From contig NZ_JBLWZP010000002.1 in NCBI RefSeq assembly GCF_048266365.1, positions 434,001 through 498,000 on the forward strand: a stretch of 64,000 nucleotides of DNA, in the 5' to 3' direction. A model generated the notes under the pieces. That model made no database searches. It worked only from the letters and a program-made list of their open reading frames with translations, and had not been told where the DNA came from. Below are positions 17,390 through 25,735 of this stretch, piece after piece. Position numbers and translations under genes: made by a program. Position 1 is the stretch's first letter. Each line of letters begins with the position of its first letter. The DNA is from Galbibacter sp048266365. Lineage in GTDB: Bacteria > Bacteroidota > Bacteroidia > Flavobacteriales > Flavobacteriaceae.

Positions 17390-18099
17390 TAGTAATCTTC
17401 CTACGCCTTTTATTGGCTCATATCTTAGCAGATTTTATATTTCAATCCAATAAGATGGTATCCGAGAAACAAGACAAAAAAGTAGCTTCAAAACGTCTAT
17501 ACCTCCATATACTTTTTCACATACTATGCTATTATCTACTGTTGTGGGATTTACAATGGTGGTATGTACCCCTTGTAATCGGGTTGTCTCATTACGTAAT
17601 TGACTTAGGCAAACTATACTTCCAAAACCTAAAAAACGCTCGCCTGCTCTTTTTTATGGATCAAACACTTCATCTTATCATATTATGCGGGGCAAGCTTA
17701 TTGATCAGTGGAGCAGATCTATTACCAATCACATTAAGTCCGCATCTTTTGCTCATAATAGTTGCCGTGGTATTCTTAACACAACCTGTTTCGGTAATTA
17801 TCAAAACACTGATATCAGTGTACAGACCAAAGACCGAACTTGAAGAAGAAGATTCCCTGCAAAACGCCGGCAAATATATAGGGATTCTAGAGCGTTTACT
17901 GGTTTTTGTTTTTATAGCGAGTAGTCACTGGGAAGGTGTCGGGTTTCTAATTGCAGCAAAATCTATATTTCGATTCAGTGACCTTACCCAGGCCAAGGAT
18001 AGAAAACTCACCGAATACATCCTAATAGGAACTCTACTAAGCTTCGGATTAGCTATTATTGTCGGGCTTATATTTCTATATTTGCTACCACGTCTGTAA
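17386..18099 (+). CDS. DUF3307 integral membrane protein
   Basis: A 237-residue polytopic membrane protein of the DUF3307 family. It opens with FLRLLLAHILADFIFQSNKMV, the conserved first helix with the His-x-x-x-Asp-Phe pattern, and continues with about five further hydrophobic segments, for example LFFMDQTLHLIILCGASLLI and LLIIVAVVFLTQPVSVIIKT. A charged loop around 145-165 (RPKTELEEEDSLQNAGKYIG) is conserved in the family. No function is established. The 4-bp overlap with satD implies translational coupling, and the same pairing recurs in other Bacteroidota and in Firmicutes as far as I remember, so the two probably act together. Confidence 0.88.
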   Translation: MIVIFLRLLLAHILADFIFQSNKMVSEKQDKKVASKRLYLHILFHILCYYLLLWDLQWWYVPLVIGLSHYVIDLGKLYFQNLKNARLLFFMDQTLHLIILCGASLLISGADLLPITLSPHLLLIIVAVVFLTQPVSVIIKTLISVYRPKTELEEEDSLQNAGKYIGILERLLVFVFIASSHWEGVGFLIAAKSIFRFSDLTQAKDRKLTEYILIGTLLSFGLAIIVGLIFLYLLPRL

Positions 18100-18151
18100 T
18101 ATTGTATAGACTCGTGAAACATTAAATACTATAGCACCTCTAATTGGTCTG

Positions 18152-19642
18152 TTAAACGATTCCTAGACGTTCATAGGTTTCACTTAAGGCCTGATAATCA
18201 TCAGTAATAACTAAAAGCTTATCATTTTCCATAAGTTGGGTTTTCCCATTAGGGACGAAAAAGAGTGATCCCCTTTTAACCATTACCACTATGGTTTTCT
18301 CTGGAAGGCGAAGATCCATAAGGTGGTTCCCCTTTTCCAAGGCAACTTTGGTCACTTTAAGTTCTGAGGTTATGGACTTGATTTCATCTGAGAATTCAAC
18401 ATCAAAATTTTTCAAACCTTTTATCTTAGAAGGCTCCTCCACAAGACCTAAGAACTTTGCCATTGGAGAGAGTGTCGTACCTTGTATAATTAGAGAAACT
18501 AAGGTGCAAAGAAAAACAATATTGAACATTAAATCGGCATTGGGAATATCAGCAGCTAGCACCATAATGGCAAATATAATCGGAACAGCGCCCCGCAGTC
18601 CAACCCATGAAATAAAAGCCCTATCCTTTGTCGGCATCTTCCGAAAGGGCAATAAACATAAAAACACACTCAGAGGCCTTGTCAATAAAATCATAGCCAA
18701 ACTTATAATAAGCCCTGGAATAATTATAGGTATTAGTTCACTAGGGTTGATCAGTAACCCAAGAGTGAGGAATAAGAGCAACTGGCTCATCCAAGCCATA
18801 CCATCAAAAAAGTTAACAGCTGATCGTTTGTGAACGAATCGAGAATTTCCAAGCACTAGCCCCCCGACATAGACCGCTAAAAACCCATTACCTTGTATAA
18901 AATAAGTGAAGGAAAATATAAAAATACAAAAAGTAAAAACCAGAATCGGATAAAGAGACTTGTTATCAATACCCAATTTATTAATAGTATACACCGCTAG
19001 TTTTCCTAAAAAGTAACCAGAAACACATCCCACAACCAACTGTATGATAAGATTTCCAAAGGCTAATAAATAATTAGGTTCTGAATCCATACCTACGATA
19101 CTTATCAAGGTAATGGTCAAAACATAAGCCATGGGGTCATTACTCCCACTCTCCAGCTCAAGCATAGGTCGAAGATTGTTCTTCAAATGCAACCCTTTAG
19201 ACCTTAGAATAGAGAACACTGATGCTGAGTCCGTTGAGGACATCACTGAAGCCAAGAGTAGTGAGGCTAAAAAGCCTACACCTGCGGAAGGGATTGTCAT
19301 TCCAAGCACATACCAAACGGCTAGTCCGGTGAAAATCGCGGTGAAAAACACCCCAACCGTGGCAAGCAATACCCCTTGAATGGCGATGGGTTTTATATCA
19401 TCAATTTTCGTATCCATTCCACCTGAAAACAGTATAATGCACAAGGCTATTGTACCAATGGTCTGGGCGAGTTCGATATTTTGAAATACAATTCCAAAAC
19501 CATCACTACCAAAAAGCATTCCCACTCCTAGAAACAATAGTAAGGCGGGAACACCAAATTTATACCCGGCTTTACCGGCCAGTATACTCAAGAAAAAAAG
19601 AATTGAAATTCCAAATAAAACAATCTCAACCGATATATTCAT
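18152..19642 (-). CDS. Potassium/proton antiporter, CPA1 family with TrkA-C domain (NhaP2-like)
   Basis: A 496-residue antiporter. About twelve to thirteen membrane helices span residues 5-395, with the family motifs FGVPALLLFLGVGMLFG near the start, SVMSSTDSASVFSIL and ELESGSNDPMAYVLT (the acidic residues of the ion site) and FISWVGLRGAVPIIFA. A TrkA-C/RCK-C domain occupies about 410-490 (SITSELKVTKVALEKGN, NDKLLVITD) and would gate transport by binding a small ligand. The gene converges on the satD/DUF3307 pair. Exchange of cytoplasmic K+ for protons is the usual role of NhaP2-type members, though Na+ cannot be excluded. Confidence 0.92.
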   Translation of the reverse strand: MNISVEIVLFGISILFFLSILAGKAGYKFGVPALLLFLGVGMLFGSDGFGIVFQNIELAQTIGTIALCIILFSGGMDTKIDDIKPIAIQGVLLATVGVFFTAIFTGLAVWYVLGMTIPSAGVGFLASLLLASVMSSTDSASVFSILRSKGLHLKNNLRPMLELESGSNDPMAYVLTITLISIVGMDSEPNYLLAFGNLIIQLVVGCVSGYFLGKLAVYTINKLGIDNKSLYPILVFTFCIFIFSFTYFIQGNGFLAVYVGGLVLGNSRFVHKRSAVNFFDGMAWMSQLLLFLTLGLLINPSELIPIIIPGLIISLAMILLTRPLSVFLCLLPFRKMPTKDRAFISWVGLRGAVPIIFAIMVLAADIPNADLMFNIVFLCTLVSLIIQGTTLSPMAKFLGLVEEPSKIKGLKNFDVEFSDEIKSITSELKVTKVALEKGNHLMDLRLPEKTIVVMVKRGSLFFVPNGKTQLMENDKLLVITDDYQALSETYERLGIV

Positions 19643-20167
19643 ATACTCAAATTTTAAAATATCTAAAAAAAAAACGTGCTGATTAATGACCCAGCCCCCA
19701 TGAAAATTTGTGCTTGCAAAGCTACGTCAAAGCTATCAAGATATTACCAATGCTTTTCAGTACACGTGGTTATTAGATAGCATTTTCTTATGTCGTTCTG
19801 GTAAATCCACTGCTACTATTTTAATGTAAAACAGCTCATATTACAACAGTAGCCTTAGATGTTGCAATGCAGACGTCCCATGAGGTTTCTTGCTTCGCCA
19901 TTCTCGGCCGCCCAACAAACCCACAACAACTCAAAATCCAACAATTATAATCGAACACACGTGGTTTATCACACCAACCCAAGAATCACCAAGGTTATAA
20001 CAAATGACATGAAACAGGGTTAAAAATACTGCTTTTTGGTCAGACTAGGAATCAAACACTATAAATTTTTCTAATTTTAGAATTGGCAATCGATCACTGA
20101 AATAACCATTAAAACCGGTTATGTAAACTCAAATGATACTGCAATACCTTTCTTAGAATTAAAGCCT
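19643..20167. other. Gene-free gap of 525 bp
   Basis: I see no reading frame, RNA gene or intact mobile element. The first part must hold the minus-strand promoter of the antiporter. CACGTGG occurs twice (near 19763 and 19959) in similar surroundings. The stretch 19688-19713 resembles 22341-22362 in another gene-free gap (both run of Cs, then TGAAAATTT, then ATGC or GTGC), which suggests an old degenerate repeat. Local composition around 19870-19960 is richer in C than the neighbouring spacers. Confidence 0.4.
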
Positions 20168-21472
20168 CTATTCTATGATAGATTCAGAAGAACCTGCTTT
20201 TAAACTCATCAACACCTTATCTATTCGAACACCATCCATATCGACAATTTCAAAGACATAAGAAGCGGTTTCTACAATTTCCCCAGTAGTAGGCATTGTC
20301 TTTAATTGTTCGATTAAGAAACCAGAAATAGTAGAGTACCTTCCAGTATTGTCTTCGATCACTTTTTTAGAAAAGAATTGATTCAATTCCCATATTGGAG
20401 TCCGTCCATTAAGGAAATAGTCACCGTTTTTCCGTTGAATGATATGTTTTTCTTCATCAGGTTCGTCAATATCAGGTAGATCACCCATAATAGCCTCAAC
20501 GAGGTCGTGAAGTGTTATAATACCGCGAACACTTCCGAATTCATCAACAACTACCCCTAAGTATTGCTTCTCATCTTTGAACTGATTTAAAATCTTAAAG
20601 GCCGGTGTGTTCTGAATGATAAACATAGGTGCTGTCAATATCTTATCCAAAGAAAATTCAGGATCGCTGTAGCTATCCAACAAGTCTTTTACATAGACCA
20701 CGCCTTTTAGTACATCTAAGCTCCCTTCGCCGACAAGAAACCGTGAATGCGCACTCTCTTTTATTTTATCAAAAATTTCCTCCTTTGTCCAGTTGTAATC
20801 AATCCATTCGACTTCGAAACTATGGGTCATAAGTGATTTGGCTGTTTGATCTGTAAAAGAAATCAGATTTTGCATAGCCTGGCTTTCTTCTGTTTCTAAT
20901 ACCCCTTGTTTGCCCGCTACTTTTAAGATAAACCTAAGTTCGTCTTCACTGACTCTTTCTTCATCGTTTTCTTTAATGTTAAGCAACTTTAAAATTAGCT
21001 TGGTCGAAAGGGATAACAGTTTGACAAAAGGATAGGTAATCTTTGTAAAAACATTTACAATAGGAACACAGAAAAGAGCAATATTTTCTGGATTATTCAT
21101 CGCAATGGTTTTCGGAACCAGCTCACCCAAAACGATGGTAAAGTAAGTAATTGTTCCAATGACAATAATCATAGAAATAGATTCCACAGAACGACCTAAA
21201 AAGGAGAACTGCGATAGAAATCCCACCATATCATCCGTTAGAGTAGCACCGCCATAAGCGCCAGCGACAATCCCAATTAAAGTGATACCTACCTGCACCG
21301 AGGAAAGAAAGTTTTCTGGATTATCCAGAAGCCTTAGTACTAATTGTGCATTCTTATTACCTTGACCTGCATTGTGCTGAATTCGGCTTTTATTGACAGA
21401 AACCAGAGCGATTTCAGAAAGGGCAAAAAAGCCATTAAGTAAGGTTAAAACAAAGATAATGATCAGCTCCAT
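20168..21472 (-). CDS. CNNM/CorC-type transporter with CBS pair (hemolysin family)
   Basis: A 434-residue inner-membrane protein. The DUF21/CNNM membrane domain (about 1-190) opens with MELIIIFVLTLLNGFFALSEIAL and includes VQVGITLIGIVAGAYGG and IVLGELVPKTIAM. Two CBS domains follow (about 205-330; LMTHSFEVEWID, EFGSVRGIITLHDLVEAIMG), then a CorC/HlyC domain (about 345-425). The family exports or regulates Mg2+ and sometimes Co2+; the old hemolysin label is not meaningful here. The gene stands alone on the minus strand with a good -7 element just upstream. Confidence 0.93.
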   Translation of the reverse strand: MELIIIFVLTLLNGFFALSEIALVSVNKSRIQHNAGQGNKNAQLVLRLLDNPENFLSSVQVGITLIGIVAGAYGGATLTDDMVGFLSQFSFLGRSVESISMIIVIGTITYFTIVLGELVPKTIAMNNPENIALFCVPIVNVFTKITYPFVKLLSLSTKLILKLLNIKENDEERVSEDELRFILKVAGKQGVLETEESQAMQNLISFTDQTAKSLMTHSFEVEWIDYNWTKEEIFDKIKESAHSRFLVGEGSLDVLKGVVYVKDLLDSYSDPEFSLDKILTAPMFIIQNTPAFKILNQFKDEKQYLGVVVDEFGSVRGIITLHDLVEAIMGDLPDIDEPDEEKHIIQRKNGDYFLNGRTPIWELNQFFSKKVIEDNTGRYSTISGFLIEQLKTMPTTGEIVETASYVFEIVDMDGVRIDKVLMSLKAGSSESIIE

Positions 21473-21492
21473 AGTAATTACTAATATTTTTT

Positions 21493-21538
21493 CAAATATA
21501 ATGAAGTAAATGTGAATCCATTACATCATTTTACTTCA
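21493..21538 (-). promoter_or_regulatory. Putative promoter and dyad upstream of the CNNM/CorC gene
   Basis: Read on the minus strand, 21500-21493 is TATATTTG, a full match to the Bacteroidota -7 element TAnnTTTG, 21 bp from the start codon. Immediately upstream lies a perfect 9-bp inverted repeat (TGAAGTAAA at 21502-21510, TTTACTTCA at 21530-21538) that would overlap the -33 region and could be an operator. No clear -33 element is seen. Confidence 0.5.
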
Positions 21539-21744
21539 AGTTAAAAGGAGTTTTATTCCCTAATGTATAATTTTGTTAGAATCTTAAAGTTTGAACTTCC
21601 CTATCTATACATCTTGAACAATGGCCTCCCAGCAATCGTATTATTATGGTAATGCGAAAGAAAGTGAACTACTCCCTCTAAATCATAGATTATAGAAGGA
21701 GAATTTCGCGATTTTTAGTTAAACGTTGATAATTAATTAAGGAG

Positions 21745-22206
21745 TCAATACTCTAGCCCTTTCATGGTAGCCAAAGTCATTCCCCAAACCATTACACAGG
21801 AAAGAAAAATTCCCACTGTATTGGCAACAAATGCTTGTTTTCTATCAAGCATAAAAAGGTATGTCGCAATTGTACCCGCATAAACTCCTGTCCCTGGAAC
21901 TGGCAACATGACAAAGATGAGCAATCCCCAAAATCCGTATTTCATCACGTTTTTCTTGGCACCTCCTTTTGCTCTACGAGCGACATAAAGAGCTGATTTT
22001 TTGTAGAACCTCCACCTTAAGAAATAACGATTCACGGAATCGAGAAAGATCAGCATAAGAGGGTATACTAGCACATTTGCAGCAAAACATAACAAAAGAG
22101 CAAGATATATGTTTACGTCATTAAACATAGCATATGGAATACCCACCTTAGCCTCTCCAAAAGGAGAGATGCTCCACAACATTGCTATTATTATATCCTG
22201 AATCAC
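21745..22206 (-). CDS. Small multi-drug export family membrane protein
   Basis: A 153-residue membrane protein of the PF06695 type. It has about four hydrophobic segments with the typical start AMLWSISPFGEAKVGIPYAM, the central LMLIFLDSVNRYF, and YGFWGLLIFVMLPVPGTGVYAGTIAT, where the Pro-Gly-Thr-Gly loop is the family hallmark. The family name comes from loose association with resistance and transport is not demonstrated; the loop resembles that of DedA proteins. The gene stands alone on the minus strand and no partner is evident from its neighbours. Confidence 0.85.
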   Translation of the reverse strand: MIQDIIIAMLWSISPFGEAKVGIPYAMFNDVNIYLALLLCFAANVLVYPLMLIFLDSVNRYFLRWRFYKKSALYVARRAKGGAKKNVMKYGFWGLLIFVMLPVPGTGVYAGTIATYLFMLDRKQAFVANTVGIFLSCVMVWGMTLATMKGLEY

Positions 22207-22567
22207 TGAGATAATTTTTTTGCAAAATTATTCTTTTAATTCATTCGGAACTCTTAAAATGATAAATTGATTTATCTTTTTGCAAAGGTTTAACATTTTG
22301 CTTCTAAAATGGGTGTCATGAAAACTAATTTCTAAAGATTGGACCCCCCTGAAAATTTATGCCATCGTTATCGTGGTCGAAAGGACTGACTACAATATTA
22401 TCACTTTCTAATGTCTTGGGTTAAGCCCATTTATCGGAGCAGTTTATGGTCTAAATAATCGTCCCTTCTACATCCAAATTTTGGAACAAATGTATTCTTA
22501 GATGAAGACCGTAAAAATAAGTCTATAACATAATTAACTCGACCATGGCTGGAAAACGAGAAAAAAT
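22207..22567. other. Gene-free gap between the export-family and DUF1508 genes
   Basis: No gene is seen between 22207 and the terminator at 22568. The sequence contains the promoter of the export-family gene (minus strand) near 22210-22290 and the C-rich element 22341-22362 that resembles 19688-19713. Nothing else is supported. Confidence 0.4.
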
Positions 22568-22618
22568 AAACGCTATCCAATTCCTCATATGACTACATAC
22601 AATTCTCAAATAGCGTTT
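22568..22618 (-). terminator. Rho-independent terminator of the DUF1508 gene
   Basis: A perfect 9-bp stem, AAACGCTAT at 22568-22576 with ATAGCGTTT at 22610-22618, encloses a 33-nt loop. On the minus strand the second arm is followed by ATTTTTTC, a proper T-tract. It begins 18 bp after the stop of the DUF1508 gene. The long loop is unusual. Confidence 0.7.
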
Positions 22619-22636
22619 AAAATACCTTTAGACAGT

Positions 22637-22966
22637 TTATGAATTATCCACAACCTTTGAATCAGGCGCATTGGTTTTAACAGAAGCTATTCCATTTTCC
22701 ATTGCACTGCTGGATGAATACATTTCACTGCTACCAATTACTTGACCATTGGTTGCTTTTAGGTTGAAGTAAGGACTTCCATTACTTGCTTCAAGACGTT
22801 CGAATGCATCGTCTTTTTGAGAGTTTGTCTTTACAGATTCAATTCCATTTTCGCACGCAGATTTTGTAGTATAACCTTGACTGCTTAGAATAACCTGTCC
22901 ATTGGAGGCCTTTAAGTTAAATCTGTACTTCCCCCCTTTGTCTACGTTTATTTCAAATTTTCCCAT
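22637..22966 (-). CDS. YegP-like protein with two DUF1508 repeats
   Basis: A 109-residue cytoplasmic protein made of two DUF1508 repeats (about 3-50 and 55-100). Each contains the pattern Phe-Asn-Leu-Lys-Ala-x-Asn-Gly-Gln-Val-Ile-x-Ser-Ser and ends ENGI-x-SVK-TN. I use the ATG at 22966 because MGKFEINVDKGGKYRF is the usual family start; an ATG 15 codons upstream adds a hydrophobic stretch not found in the family. Function is unknown; homologues are small stress-associated proteins. The gene has its own terminator and stands alone. Confidence 0.88.
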   Translation of the reverse strand: MGKFEINVDKGGKYRFNLKASNGQVILSSQGYTTKSACENGIESVKTNSQKDDAFERLEASNGSPYFNLKATNGQVIGSSEMYSSSSAMENGIASVKTNAPDSKVVDNS

Positions 22967-23181
22967 ATTGATAATTTGTTTTTCTAAATATATTAAAAAT
23001 ATTTTGAACATGGCCTCTATTTAATACTATCCTACCTTCAAAAGTCTGAATTTTAGACTAAACCCATAGCACTTCTTCTATATGTAATACCAGTGCAATA
23101 ATTGTAATTACAAAGCCTACAGCTTTTTACTATGGCTATAATTAAAGGAATTGTTAACTTTACTCCTCAAGGATTAAATTT

Positions 23182-24117
23182 ATGAATATACTGATATATG
23201 GCATTGGAGGAATTGGCGGTTATTTTGGTGGAAAATTAGCACTGACAAATCACCATGTTACCTTTATTGCCAGAGGAAAACAACTTAGGGCTATTCAAGA
23301 GAATGGTCTTAAAGTGAAAAGTATCTTAGGAGACTTCCATTGCACGCCTAACTTGGTGACAGATGATCCAAAACAGGCACCTACACCTGACTTGGTTATT
23401 ATGGGAGTCAAGAGTTGGCAGCTCGCCCAAGGCGCAGCGCAGATAGCTACAATACTAGGAGAGAATTCTCTAGTACTACCACTACAAAATGGCGTGGATA
23501 ACCCTAATAAGCTCATACAACATATCGATGAGAAACAGGTACTCTGTGGGTTTTGTAATCTAATTAGTTTTATAGAGACCCCCGGTGTGGTTTGCCATTT
23601 TGCTTTTCCACCAACATTGACTTTTGGAGAACTCAACAACTCAAAATCCTCCAGGATTCAAGAAATTGACGCGGTATTCAAGCAAGCTGATATTAAAAGT
23701 ATCATCCCAGAAGACATCCATAGAGAGCTCTGGAAAAAGTTTATGTTCATTACAACTATCAGTGCTATCGGAGGTTTGTGTAGGGCTCCAATTGGGGATC
23801 TACGAGAAAGTGAGTACATTACCCAACTAATGCGCAGTACCGCGGAAGAAATTTTAAGCGTTGCACAAGCAAAAGATATCGATTTACGACCTTCAGATAT
23901 TGAAAAAGTTTTTGAGACAATAACACATTTAGATGGGTTAAGTACCGCTTCGACCCAACGGGACTTAATGGCTGGGAAACCTTCAGAATTGGAAACTTTT
24001 AATGGTTATATCGTAAAGCAAGCAAAACAGTACGGAATCCCTGTACCTGTAAATGAAATGTTATATGAGTGCTTGCTTCCCATGGAAAGACAAGCGCGAG
24101 AAAAACACTTAAAATAA
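23182..24117 (+). CDS. panE: 2-dehydropantoate 2-reductase (ketopantoate reductase)
   Basis: A 311-residue NADPH-dependent reductase of the PanE/ApbA family, converting 2-dehydropantoate to pantoate for coenzyme A synthesis. The N-terminal Rossmann domain starts with ILIYGIGGIGGYFGGKLA (GxGxxG) and has VIMGVKSWQL. The linker carries the family's PLQNGVDN (Asn and the catalytic region near 98), and the C-terminal helical domain has ELWKKFMFITTISAIGGL with the catalytic Lys near 182 and a closing SELETFNGYIVKQAKQYGIPVPVNE. All expected blocks are present. The Crp/Fnr gene starts 8 bp after its stop, so the two are likely co-transcribed. Confidence 0.93.
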   Translation: MNILIYGIGGIGGYFGGKLALTNHHVTFIARGKQLRAIQENGLKVKSILGDFHCTPNLVTDDPKQAPTPDLVIMGVKSWQLAQGAAQIATILGENSLVLPLQNGVDNPNKLIQHIDEKQVLCGFCNLISFIETPGVVCHFAFPPTLTFGELNNSKSSRIQEIDAVFKQADIKSIIPEDIHRELWKKFMFITTISAIGGLCRAPIGDLRESEYITQLMRSTAEEILSVAQAKDIDLRPSDIEKVFETITHLDGLSTASTQRDLMAGKPSELETFNGYIVKQAKQYGIPVPVNEMLYECLLPMERQAREKHLK

Positions 24118-24125
24118 AGATTGTT

Positions 24126-24722
24126 ATGATACCAGAAGAATTGTTATTACGCTACGGTGCTCATAACAAATTATACTTGAAGAATGAATTTATTTTTCGA
24201 CAGGAGCAAAAGGCACATTTTTATTATCAAATTGTCTCAGGAGAGGTCAAGATGAACAATTTACGAGAAAGTGGAAAAGAATTTATACAAAGCTTTTTCT
24301 CTGCATCTCAGAGTTTCGGAGAGCCTCCTTTGTTTTCAGAAATTACATACCCGGCAAACGCTGTAGCCACTCATGATTCCGAAATACTTTGCCTTGCCAA
24401 AAATCGCTTTTTAGACCTCTTGCTTGAGAATCCGAAAATACACCTCGAAGTTACTACTGCTATAGCCTCTAGATTATATTATAAGGCCATTATGGCGTCT
24501 GAGATTTCATCACAGGAACCTGAACATTGTATACTGCGTATCTTAGATTATCTTAAAGAGGATGTCTACAAGTTAACCGAACCGTTTTCCTTTAAGGTTA
24601 ATTTGACCCGACAACAAATTGCTGATCTTACAGGCCTTAGAGTAGAAACTATTATAAGGGCAACAAAATCTCTCGAAAAGAAGAATGAAATCCTGATTAA
24701 AAAACGGAAAATTTATCGCTAA
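24126..24722 (+). CDS. Crp/Fnr family transcriptional regulator
   Basis: A 198-residue regulator. I begin at the ATG at 24126 (MIPEELLLRYGAHNK), 8 bp after panE; an upstream in-frame ATG inside panE adds only antigenic-looking charged sequence. The cyclic-nucleotide-binding-like jelly roll occupies about 15-115 (FRQEQKAHFYYQIVSGEVKM, SFGEPPLFSE), followed by a dimer helix and a winged HTH (about 145-195) with LTRQQIADLTGLRVETIIRATK. It lacks the N-terminal cysteine cluster of true Fnr, so it probably senses something other than oxygen through a [4Fe-4S] centre. A matching dyad lies 40 bp downstream before the next gene. Confidence 0.92.
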   Translation: MIPEELLLRYGAHNKLYLKNEFIFRQEQKAHFYYQIVSGEVKMNNLRESGKEFIQSFFSASQSFGEPPLFSEITYPANAVATHDSEILCLAKNRFLDLLLENPKIHLEVTTAIASRLYYKAIMASEISSQEPEHCILRILDYLKEDVYKLTEPFSFKVNLTRQQIADLTGLRVETIIRATKSLEKKNEILIKKRKIYR

Positions 24723-24762
24723 TAAAATCCCTCCTTTCAGGAAAAACCCTATGACAGTCTTA

Positions 24763-24780
24763 TTATGATTGAGATCATAA
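24763..24780 (+). promoter_or_regulatory. Crp/Fnr-type operator dyad
   Basis: A perfect inverted repeat, TTATGAT-TGAG-ATCATAA, contains the core TGAT-N4-ATCA of Crp/Fnr operators. Its centre is about 43 bp upstream of the start expected from the -7-like TAATTTTA at 24801-24808, the usual spacing for a class II activator site. The regulator gene immediately upstream is the obvious candidate to bind it and switch on the 94-residue membrane protein and the globin gene. Confidence 0.68.
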
Positions 24781-24830
24781 AATAGCAGGCAAATGCCCGC
24801 TAATTTTACAACAACTAAATATTCAATAAG

Positions 24831-25115
24831 ATGTCACTATATAATAAATACCTGGAAGTTTTTGAGAAGTCTTTTTATTTGTATATTTCATTCGGAATCT
24901 TGGTCTCCAGTTGTATTGGAGGTGTGGCGGCAATGATGGTGCTAATGAAAGGAAGTGGACCAATTGAAATGTTTGAACTATTCCTTATCACATGTGCAGC
25001 GATGGGATTCAACACTAGTGTCTTAGCAAATTTAAAACCCAAAATAACTTATAACATATTACTTGGTAGTGTGGCAGTGAGCACTACAATTATTCTTTTA
25101 AACATTATTTTTTAA
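24831..25115 (+). CDS. Small two- to three-helix membrane protein of unknown function
   Basis: A 94-residue hydrophobic protein. I do not recognise a named family. Three hydrophobic segments can be seen at about 15-38 (FYLYISFGILVSSCIGGVAA), 45-65 (IEMFELFLITCAAMGFN) and 73-93 (NILLGSVAVSTTIILLNIIF). It lies between a Crp/Fnr-type dyad and the truncated haemoglobin gene (47 bp apart), which suggests one operon. A role in the same microaerobic or nitrosative response is possible from context only. Confidence 0.75.
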   Translation: MSLYNKYLEVFEKSFYLYISFGILVSSCIGGVAAMMVLMKGSGPIEMFELFLITCAAMGFNTSVLANLKPKITYNILLGSVAVSTTIILLNIIF

Positions 25116-25162
25116 CTATCATTGTACAAGCAGTATAGCAACAATGATAATGAGACAAAATT

Positions 25163-25555
25163 ATGAGTAAGCCTGAAATTATAAGCCTTGAAGATATAAA
25201 ACGATTAGTTGATGTATTTTATGGAAAAGTCCGTAAAGACGCCCTCTTATCCCCCATTTTTGAGGAAGTCATCGGTGATCATTGGGATACTCATTTAAAC
25301 AAAATGTATCAGTTTTGGCAAACCGTATTACTAGAGGAACACACCTATTACGGCTCCCCATTTCTACCTCATATAAAACTCCCGATCAAGAAACAGCACT
25401 TTGATCAGTGGTTATTGCTTTTTAATGAAACCTTAGATACTGAATTTACAGGAGAGGTAAAAGAACAAGCAAGCTGGAGAGCGCAGAAAATGGCAGAAAT
25501 GTTTCGTATGAAACTAGAATACATGGAAGAAAACAATTCCAAGCCACTTATTTAG
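25163..25555 (+). CDS. Group III truncated haemoglobin
   Basis: A 130-residue globin of the TrHb3 type. VDVFYGKVRKDALLSPIFEEV near 12-32 gives the B10 Tyr region, HWDTHLNKMYQFWQTVLL near 37-54 the E helix, and KKQHFDQWLLLFNETLD near 76-92 carries the proximal His (F8) in the family's HFxxWLxLF motif. Haem binding is therefore expected. TrHb3 proteins are linked to nitric oxide or microaerobic respiration in Campylobacter; here the Crp/Fnr-type site upstream supports a similar setting. A strong terminator follows at 25627. Confidence 0.92.
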   Translation: MSKPEIISLEDIKRLVDVFYGKVRKDALLSPIFEEVIGDHWDTHLNKMYQFWQTVLLEEHTYYGSPFLPHIKLPIKKQHFDQWLLLFNETLDTEFTGEVKEQASWRAQKMAEMFRMKLEYMEENNSKPLI

Positions 25556-25626
25556 AAACAGAGATAACAACCTCCTCCTATTCAAGATTGTTAGGATTTT
25601 AATACTGATATACAGGAGGACAAATG

Positions 25627-25661
25627 CCCCAATACTTTCTAGTCGATAGAATGTATTGGGG
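25627..25661 (+). terminator. Bidirectional terminator between globin and Fur-family genes
   Basis: CCCCAATAC at 25627-25635 pairs with GTATTGGGG at 25653-25661; after one mismatch the stem continues for 5 bp to a 5-nt loop. On the plus strand TTGTTATTTTT follows, which ends globin transcription. It sits between convergent genes and may also serve the minus strand. Confidence 0.82.
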
Positions 25662-25735
25662 TTGTTATTTTTACCTCTTTAATTTTAATGATAGTGCAGA
25701 ACCATTACCCTTCCGCTCATAAGGGAATTGCAGCT

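Noticed and set aside
18291..18833. Plus-strand open frame of 180 codons opposite the antiporter gene
   Set aside because: It is antisense to conserved antiporter motifs, has no plausible start context and matches no family I know.
19757..19965. CACGTG palindromes as a possible operator pair
   Set aside because: A 6-bp palindrome occurring twice in 200 bp is weak evidence, and the flanks are only partly alike.
24069..24125. Longer start for the Crp/Fnr regulator inside panE
   Set aside because: The extra 19 codons overlap panE in another frame and have no counterpart in the family; the ATG at 24126 is well placed 8 bp after panE.
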